Positions 59,326 to 64,000 of a stretch of 64,000 nt of DNA are shown here, one piece after another; positions within the stretch are counted from its first letter, which is position 1, and each line of letters opens with the position of its first letter. Under the pieces are notes generated by a model. The model searched no databases, was not told where the DNA came from, and saw only the letters and a program-made list of their open reading frames with translations. Source of the DNA: Nocardia sp. NBC_00508 (GTDB lineage: Bacteria > Actinomycetota > Actinomycetes > Mycobacteriales > Mycobacteriaceae); NCBI RefSeq assembly GCF_036346875.1, contig NZ_CP107852.1, positions 5,642,001-5,706,000 of the forward strand, in the 5' to 3' direction. Made by a program: the position numbers and the translations under genes.

Positions 59326-59336
59326 TCTGGCACAAT
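59326..59336 (+). promoter_or_regulatory. Probable -10 region of the rplS promoter
   Basis: TCTGGCACAAT (59326-59336) is the same 11-mer found upstream of rpsP. CACAAT would be the -10. The leader to the rplS start is about 110 nt. A clear -35 was not seen. Confidence 0.45.
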
Positions 59337-59454
59337 ACTCAGGTTGCCCTGGGTGGTTGTCGACCCGGCGCACCCCCTAATTCGGAGCATGAACCGGCCG
59401 AGCACGCGCAGTGCCGCCAGGGTCCTCTGTTCGCGCGAAACCAGAAGGATGGAA

Positions 59455-59796
59455 ATGAACACCCTTGACTTCGTCGACGAAAAGTCGCTGCGTAGCGACG
59501 TCCCCGACTTCCGGCCGGGCGACACGCTGAACGTGCATGTGAAGGTCATCGAAGGCTCGAAGGAGCGCATCCAGGTCTTCAAGGGCGTCGTCATCCGCCG
59601 CCAGGGCGGTGGCATCCGCGAGACCTTCACGGTCCGCAAGGTGTCGTTCGGTGTCGGCGTGGAGCGCACCTTCCCGGTGCACAGCCCGAACATCGACCAC
59701 ATCGATGTCGTCACCCGCGGTGATGTCCGCCGCGCCAAGCTCTACTACCTGCGTGAGCTGCGCGGCAAGGCCGCCAAGATCAAGGAAAAGCGCTGA
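59455..59796 (+). CDS. rplS: 50S ribosomal protein L19
   Basis: The 113-residue protein contains DFRPGDTLNVHVKVIEGSKE and KVSFGVGVERTFPVHSPNI, the L19 signatures, and ends KLYYLRELRGKAAKIKEKR. AAGGA lies 5 nt before ATG 59455; an ATG at 59449 overlaps the ribosome binding site. It is separated from the trmD operon here by several kb, unlike in E. coli, where rplS directly follows trmD. Confidence 0.97.
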   Translation: MNTLDFVDEKSLRSDVPDFRPGDTLNVHVKVIEGSKERIQVFKGVVIRRQGGGIRETFTVRKVSFGVGVERTFPVHSPNIDHIDVVTRGDVRRAKLYYLRELRGKAAKIKEKR

Positions 59797-59826
59797 GTTA
59801 GCTTTTCGGCACAACGGATTTTCCTC

Positions 59827-59861
59827 AGCCCGGCATCGAACGTCAGTCTCGGTGCCGGGCT
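59827..59861 (+). terminator. Stem-loop after rplS, touching the lepB -10
   Basis: AGCCCGGCA (59827-59835) pairs perfectly with TGCCGGGCT (59853-59861), 17-nt loop. It follows the rplS stop by 30 nt and its last base is the first base of the lepB -10 hexamer TAATCT (59861-59866). No T-tract is present. It may end rplS transcripts and modulate lepB initiation. Confidence 0.55.
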
Positions 59862-59866
59862 AATCT
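59861..59866 (+). promoter_or_regulatory. -10 hexamer of lepB
   Basis: TAATCT ends 7 nt before the lepB GTG, which has no ribosome binding site, so transcription probably begins at or next to the start codon. The -35 region overlaps the rplS hairpin and shows no consensus. Confidence 0.5.
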
Positions 59867-59873
59867 GTTCGGC

Positions 59874-60656
59874 GTGGCAGACGAAAGTGGGTCGGTGTCG
59901 GTGTCCGAATCGGGCGACGAAGGAACGCGGGGCGGCCGCGCCAAACGCGGCCAGAAGAAGAAGCAGCGGCCGTTCTGGCAGGAACTGCCGATCCTCATCG
60001 TGATCGCCGCGGTGATCGCCGCGCTGATGGTCACCTTCGTGGGCAGGCCGTACGTGATTCCGTCGGAGTCGATGGAGACCACCCTGCACGGGTGCGCCGG
60101 ATGCACCGGTGACCGCATCTACGTGCAGAAGCTGAGCTACTACTGGGGCGACCCGCAGCCGGGTGACGTGGTCGTGTTCGTCGGCCCGCCCTCGTGGAAC
60201 ACCCACTACAAGTCGATTCGTTCGGACAATCCGGCCATTCGTGGCGTGCAGAACTTCTTCTCCTTCTTCGGCTTGGTGCCGCCGGACGAGAACGACCTGG
60301 TGAAGCGGGTGATCGCGGTCGGCGGCCAGACCGTACAGTGCTGCGACCCGCAGGGCCGGGTCCTCGTGGACGGCAAGCCGCTGGACGAGCCGTATGCCCG
60401 CTATCTCGCCCCGTACGTCCCGGGTCAGCCGTACGGCGCTGGCGGCGGGCGCGAGTTCAAGCCCGTGAAGGTGCCCGAGGGGCATTTGTGGGTGATGGGC
60501 GACAACCGCAACCAGTCCGCCGACTCCCGCGCGCACATCAACGACGAACTGCAGGGCACAATCCCCGTGGACAATGTCCGCGGCAAGGCGGTGTTCAAGA
60601 TCTGGCCGCCCGGCCGGATCGGACCGGTGCACTCGGAGAATCCCCAGACGAACTGA
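59874..60656 (+). CDS. lepB: Signal peptidase I
   Basis: The 260-residue membrane protease removes signal peptides. A cytoplasmic basic N-terminus is followed by one membrane helix (about 38-57), the catalytic serine in IPSESMETTL (about S66), the catalytic lysine in DLVKRVIAVGG (about K144) and the MGDNRNQSADSR box. A loop with cysteines (HGCAGCTGDR, QCCDP) is present as in actinobacteria. The GTG lies 7 nt after TAATCT without a ribosome binding site, implying a leaderless mRNA. rplS precedes it and rnhB follows, as in mycobacteria. Confidence 0.95.
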   Translation: MADESGSVSVSESGDEGTRGGRAKRGQKKKQRPFWQELPILIVIAAVIAALMVTFVGRPYVIPSESMETTLHGCAGCTGDRIYVQKLSYYWGDPQPGDVVVFVGPPSWNTHYKSIRSDNPAIRGVQNFFSFFGLVPPDENDLVKRVIAVGGQTVQCCDPQGRVLVDGKPLDEPYARYLAPYVPGQPYGAGGGREFKPVKVPEGHLWVMGDNRNQSADSRAHINDELQGTIPVDNVRGKAVFKIWPPGRIGPVHSENPQTN

Positions 60657-60683
60657 TCATCCGGCGCGCAGGATAATTGGATC

Positions 60684-61490
60684 GTGGGGCAAGGTCGAGT
60701 GCCAGTGGGTAACGGTTGGCCGCCGCGCGTGGTGATGCGCAGGGCCGGTGGGTTGCGCACGCTCGAGGCGGCGTTGATTCGCAGTGGTCTCGGGCCGGTC
60801 GCCGGGGTGGACGAGGCAGGGCGCGGTCCTTGCGCGGGCCCGCTCGTGGTGGCCGCGTGCCTACTCGCGCCGAAGGCCTATGAGAAGCTGGCCGGCCTCG
60901 ACGATTCCAAGAAGCTCACCGAGGCCACCCGTACGGAGCTGTACCCGGTGATCATCCGCCTGGCGCTGGCCTACCAGGTCATCGTCATCCCTGCCTGGGA
61001 GATCGACTCGATCGGCATCCACGTGGCGAATATCGAAGGAATGCGCCGGGCCGTCGCCGGGCTGGGTCAGGAGCCCGGCTACGTGCTCACCGACGGGTTC
61101 CGGGTGCCCGGCATCCCGGTGCCCTCGCTGCCGGTGATCGGCGGCGACGGGTCGGCGGCCTGCATCGCGGCGGCCAGCATCCTGGCGAAGGTCACCCGGG
61201 ACCGCATGATGGTCGAGCTGGACGAGCGATTTCCGGGCTACGGGTTCGCGGCGCACAAGGGGTACAACACGCCCGAGCACACGGCCGCGTTGCATCGCCT
61301 GGGGCCCAGCAGCGAGCATCGCCGCTCCTGGCGCAACGTGCGCGAGGCCGCCGGGCTGCGGCCGGTCGCGGTGGACGCCGAAGAGGCGGACGTCGTCCTG
61401 GCAGGCGAACTGGACGAAGGGCTGTCCGAGGAGTTTCAGGACGCCCGTACGGCTGGCCGAGTGGCTACCGATACCGCGCATGCGCGATGA
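60684..61490 (+). CDS. rnhB: Ribonuclease HII
   Basis: The 268-residue enzyme cleaves RNA in DNA hybrids and removes misincorporated ribonucleotides. The catalytic acids are in GVDEAGRGPCAGPLVV (about 39-54) and YVLTDGF (about 135), with DDSKKLTEATR and GGDGSAACIAAASILAKVTR as further signatures. A C-terminal extension (about 225-268) is acidic and not needed for the fold. GATAAT (60672-60677) is 6 nt before the GTG, pointing to a leaderless start; the family sequence NGWPPRVVMRRAGG supports this N-terminus. Confidence 0.95.
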   Translation: MGQGRVPVGNGWPPRVVMRRAGGLRTLEAALIRSGLGPVAGVDEAGRGPCAGPLVVAACLLAPKAYEKLAGLDDSKKLTEATRTELYPVIIRLALAYQVIVIPAWEIDSIGIHVANIEGMRRAVAGLGQEPGYVLTDGFRVPGIPVPSLPVIGGDGSAACIAAASILAKVTRDRMMVELDERFPGYGFAAHKGYNTPEHTAALHRLGPSSEHRRSWRNVREAAGLRPVAVDAEEADVVLAGELDEGLSEEFQDARTAGRVATDTAHAR

Positions 61491-61536
61491 TGTCATCACA
61501 CGACGCGATGCGGCGAGAAGGAGGACGTCCCACCCG

Positions 61537-61842
61537 ATGAGTGCCGAGGACCTCGAGAAGTACGAAACCGAGATGGAGCTCTCGCTGTATCGCGAGTACA
61601 AGGACATCGTCGGTCAGTTTTCGTACGTGGTGGAGACCGAGCGCCGCTTCTACTTGGCCAACTCCGTGGAGCTGCGGCCGCAGAACGCGGATGGCGAGGT
61701 GTACTTCGAGGTGCGGATGAGCGACGCGTGGGTGTGGGACATGTATCGCCCGGCCCGCTTCGTCAAGCATGTCCGGGTGATCACCTTCAAGGACGTCAAC
61801 ATCGAGGAGCTGGAGAAGCCGGACCTGCGGCTGCCCGAGTGA
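61537..61842 (+). CDS. DUF2469 family protein (Rv2901c-like)
   Basis: The 101-residue protein MSAEDLEKYETEMELSLYRE and the following DIVGQFSYVVETERRFYLAN are nearly invariant among mycolic-acid actinobacteria. ATG 61537 matches the family start, although the frame opens earlier. Function is unknown; it always follows rnhB, and its acidic, compact sequence suggests a small soluble protein. GGAGG lies about 12 nt upstream. Confidence 0.93.
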   Translation: MSAEDLEKYETEMELSLYREYKDIVGQFSYVVETERRFYLANSVELRPQNADGEVYFEVRMSDAWVWDMYRPARFVKHVRVITFKDVNIEELEKPDLRLPE

Positions 61843-61943
61843 GCGGCCGGGCAGTTCTCCACAGCAACGCGGTTATCAACAGTATTTCTGATTGCCCAGG
61901 TCGGCGGCGCTGAGCTGATTCGGTCCCGGCGCACGCTGGCCGG

Positions 61944-62300
61944 GTGACAGACAAACAGGCGCTCGGCGCGCACGGGGAGGAACTGGCGGCGGCGTTCCTG
62001 CGCGCCGCGGGGATGGAGATCATCGCCAGAAATTGGCGGTGCCGGTACGGCGAGCTGGACCTGATCGCCCAGGACCGAGACGTGACCGCGTTCGTCGAGG
62101 TCAAGACCCGTTCGGGCCTCGCATACGGCACTCCGGCCGAGTCGGTCACCTTCGTCAAGCAACAGCGCATCCGGCGCTTGGCCCTGCTGTGGCTGGCCGA
62201 GCAGGACGGCCCGTGGCGGCGCATCCGATTCGATGTCGTGTCGGTGCTGCTGGCACGGGGGCGCCCGCCGGTGATCGACCACCTCGCGGCGGTGTTCTGA
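61944..62300 (+). CDS. YraN/UPF0102 endonuclease-like protein
   Basis: The 118-residue protein has the restriction-like nuclease core: GELDLIAQD (about 36-44), FVEVKTRSG (about 51-59) and conserved lysines. The family is often near rnhB and comM and is thought to process DNA or Holliday-type structures. The GTG follows CCGG. Its TGA shares its A with the comM ATG (TGATG), so the two are coupled. Confidence 0.9.
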   Translation: MTDKQALGAHGEELAAAFLRAAGMEIIARNWRCRYGELDLIAQDRDVTAFVEVKTRSGLAYGTPAESVTFVKQQRIRRLALLWLAEQDGPWRRIRFDVVSVLLARGRPPVIDHLAAVF

Positions 62301-63808
62301 TGGCGCTCGGCCGGGCGCATTCCGTCGCGGTCACCGGCGTGGACGGTCTGCTCGTCGAGATCGAGGCCGATATCGGCCAGGGCTTGCCGTCCGTGCACCT
62401 GGTCGGGCTGCCCGACACCGCGTTGCAGGAATCCCGCGACCGGGTGCGCTCGGCGGTGGCGAACTCAGGGGAGAAATGGCCGGACGGCAGGGTGGTCCTC
62501 GCCTTGTCTCCCGCGACATTGCCCAAGCTCGGGAGTGTCTACGACCTCGCGCTGGCCGTCGCGGTGCTGGACGCGTCCGACGCGGTCCCTTCCGAGCGGC
62601 TCGCGAAGACGGTGCTGCTCGGTGAACTCGCGCTGGACGGGCGGGTGCGGCGGGTACGCGGTGTTCTGCCGGCCGTGCTCGCGGCCCGCAGCGCGGGTTG
62701 GTCGACCGTCGTGGTGCCCGCGGTGGCCATGGCCGAGGCCGGGCTGGTGGAGGGCATCCAGGTATTCGGGGCGAGCAGCCTGCGCGGGGTGGTGGCCTGG
62801 CTGCGCGGTGAGGGCACGCTCGCCGAACCGGATGGCGGCCTGCCCGATACGGTGCGCCAGAGTGGCGATCTCAGCGAGGTGGTGGGGCAGGAGGAAGCGC
62901 GCTGGGCGCTGGAGGTGGCCGCGGCGGGCGGGCACCACTTGCTGCTCACCGGGCCGCCGGGCATCGGCAAAACCATGCTGGCGCAACGTCTTCCGGGGCT
63001 GTTGCCCCCGCTCACGGAGATCGAGGCGCTGGAGGTGACCGCGATCCATTCGATGGCGGGCACGCTCGCCGGCGACCATCCGCTGGTCACCGCGCCACCG
63101 TTCGTCGCCCCGCACCACTCGACTTCGGTGACCGCGATGATCGGTGGCGGCTCGGGGACCGCCCGGCCCGGCGCGGTCAGCCGGGCCCATCGCGGCGTGC
63201 TGTTCCTCGACGAGTGCGCCGAACTCGGCACGAAGGTGCTCGAGGCGATGCGCACACCGTTGGAGGAAGGGGAGGTCCGCATCGCCCGGCGTGACGGCGT
63301 GGCACGATATCCGGCCCGATTCCAGCTCGTCCTGGCGGCCAACCCGTGCCCGTGCGCCCCGGCACGCGATGTCGACTGCATCTGCGCGCCGCTTGCCCGC
63401 CGCCGCTATCTCGGGAAACTGTCCGGGCCGCTGATGGACCGGATCGATATCTGGGTGCGGATGCACGGGCAGTCCGGGGCCGCGTTCAGTACCGATGCCG
63501 CCGAGAGCAGCGAGGTGGTTCGCGGTCGTGTCGCTGTGGCCCGGCGCGCGGCGGCCGAGCGCTGGCGCGAATACGGGTGGCCGACCAATGCGGAAGTCCC
63601 CGGTCACGTCCTGCGCCAGAGGTTCCGTCTGCCCCGGGAATCCCTTGCTCCCGTCGAGGGCGCCCTGCGTCTCGGTCGCATGTCCGCGCGCGGAGCCGAC
63701 CGCGCCATCCGGGTCGCGTGGACCATCTGCGACCTGCGCGGTGGAGACGTGCCGTCGGCGCAGGATGTGCTGGCGGCGCTGAACTTCCGCCAGCGAGGCG
63801 CGCAATGA
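62300..63808 (+). CDS. comM: ComM/YifB-type AAA+ protein (Mg-chelatase-like)
   Basis: The 502-residue protein has an N-terminal Lon-like domain (about 1-165; HLVGLPDTALQESRDRVRSA) and an AAA+ module with Walker A LLTGPPGIGKTMLAQRLPG (about 215), Walker B LFLDECAEL (about 302) and a C-terminal Mg-chelatase subdomain. A cysteine cluster (NPCPCAPARDVDCIC) is retained, as in most members. ComM is a hexameric helicase aiding branch migration during recombination of transformed DNA. The ATG overlaps the yraN stop, and dprA overlaps its end. Confidence 0.94.
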   Translation: MALGRAHSVAVTGVDGLLVEIEADIGQGLPSVHLVGLPDTALQESRDRVRSAVANSGEKWPDGRVVLALSPATLPKLGSVYDLALAVAVLDASDAVPSERLAKTVLLGELALDGRVRRVRGVLPAVLAARSAGWSTVVVPAVAMAEAGLVEGIQVFGASSLRGVVAWLRGEGTLAEPDGGLPDTVRQSGDLSEVVGQEEARWALEVAAAGGHHLLLTGPPGIGKTMLAQRLPGLLPPLTEIEALEVTAIHSMAGTLAGDHPLVTAPPFVAPHHSTSVTAMIGGGSGTARPGAVSRAHRGVLFLDECAELGTKVLEAMRTPLEEGEVRIARRDGVARYPARFQLVLAANPCPCAPARDVDCICAPLARRRYLGKLSGPLMDRIDIWVRMHGQSGAAFSTDAAESSEVVRGRVAVARRAAAERWREYGWPTNAEVPGHVLRQRFRLPRESLAPVEGALRLGRMSARGADRAIRVAWTICDLRGGDVPSAQDVLAALNFRQRGAQ

Positions 63809-64000
63809 GTGCGGCGCCGTCGCGTGCGGGCGGTGGTGGAAATCCTGCCGCGGCGGGCGGCATGTCCGAGAATCTCTCCTGCCCGGCGTCCGGCGAGGCC
63901 GATGCGCGGCGGTTGGCCTGGGTGTACCTGTCGCGAGTGGTGCAAGGCCCGTGTGCGCCGCTGTCGGCGCTGATCGACGCGGTCGGAGTGGTGGAGGCGG
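63805..64000 (+). CDS. dprA: DprA (DNA processing protein), N-terminal part, cut by the window edge
   Basis: The first 65 residues include RRLAWVYLSRVVQGPCAPLS and LIDAVGVVEA, the start of the DprA N-terminal helical region; the Rossmann domain lies beyond the window. The ATG overlaps the comM stop (ATGA). DprA loads RecA on incoming single-stranded DNA. Gene order comM-dprA is conserved in mycobacteria, which makes the assignment safe despite truncation. About 20 N-terminal residues (Gly/Ala-rich) are unconserved. Confidence 0.85.
   Translation, partial: MSAAPSRAGGGGNPAAAGGMSENLSCPASGEADARRLAWVYLSRVVQGPCAPLSALIDAVGVVEA

Noticed and set aside
1..64000. rRNA, tRNA or SRP RNA genes
   Set aside because: No cloverleaf, conserved rRNA segment or SRP RNA tetraloop sequence was recognised by eye. 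A covariance-model scan would be decisive.

Overview
The window is a GC-rich chromosomal segment from a mycolic-acid actinobacterium, most likely Nocardia or a close relative. The reasons are frequent GTG starts, a mycothiol-dependent formaldehyde dehydrogenase, GlnR-type nitrogen control and the order of the backbone genes. Read left to right, the backbone is sepIVA, DUF177, rpmF, rnc, mutM, then acyP/osmC, smc, ftsY, amt-glnK-glnD, ffh, an amidohydrolase, rpsP-KH-rimM-trmD, rplS-lepB-rnhB-DUF2469-yraN-comM-dprA. This matches, in the same order, the block known in Mycobacterium tuberculosis as Rv2927c to Rv2896c. The genus is an inference, because no database search was possible.

Layout. 1-8.3 kb: cell elongation/division (SepIVA), 50S assembly and L32, RNase III, MutM, then a reductase-like protein, a PHP-domain phosphoesterase, a membrane-anchored PstS-like binding protein and an AlkZ-like protein. 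8.6-12.2 kb: a translationally coupled glycosyltransferase and glycogen-debranching-like enzyme. 12.3-14.8 kb (minus): a three-gene cassette of a DUF1190/YgiB-like membrane protein, a glutathionylspermidine-synthase-like ATP-grasp enzyme and a DUF350 membrane protein, recalling E. coli yjfL-yjfM-yjfC. 14.8-15.6 kb: acylphosphatase and OsmC. 15.7-24.4 kb: a complete kdp potassium system, kdpDE on the minus strand and kdpFABC on the plus strand, with extra micropeptides. 24.5-26.2 kb: mycothiol formaldehyde detoxification. 26.4-29 kb: a DUF1707 protein under a promoter with two operators, and a large disordered membrane protein whose gene tail is repeated downstream. 29.4-33 kb: smc.

33.0-34.1 kb holds no intact gene. 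It contains the wreck of a small DUF6191-like gene and two tandem, diverged palindromic elements of about 280 bp that resemble MITEs; this is the most unusual non-coding structure in the window. 34.1-35.9 kb: an NmrA-like oxidoreductase and a divergent TetR regulator that share a 45-bp palindrome. 36.2-45 kb: DUF2237, ftsY, the GlnR-boxed amt-glnK-glnD nitrogen operon and ffh. 45.1-48.9 kb: amidohydrolase, F420-type oxidoreductase, membrane methyltransferase and a second reductase-like protein. 49.1-51.2 kb: the rpsP-khpA-rimM-trmD translation operon. 51.3-55.5 kb: a GAF/LuxR regulator divergent from two coupled acyl-CoA ligases, with a nested palindrome between them. 55.7-64 kb: tex, a membrane protein, and the rplS to dprA block.

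No rRNA, tRNA, CRISPR, transposase or prophage gene was recognised. Several genes (tex, lepB, rnhB, a methyltransferase) carry a -10 hexamer 6-7 nt before the start codon and look leaderless.
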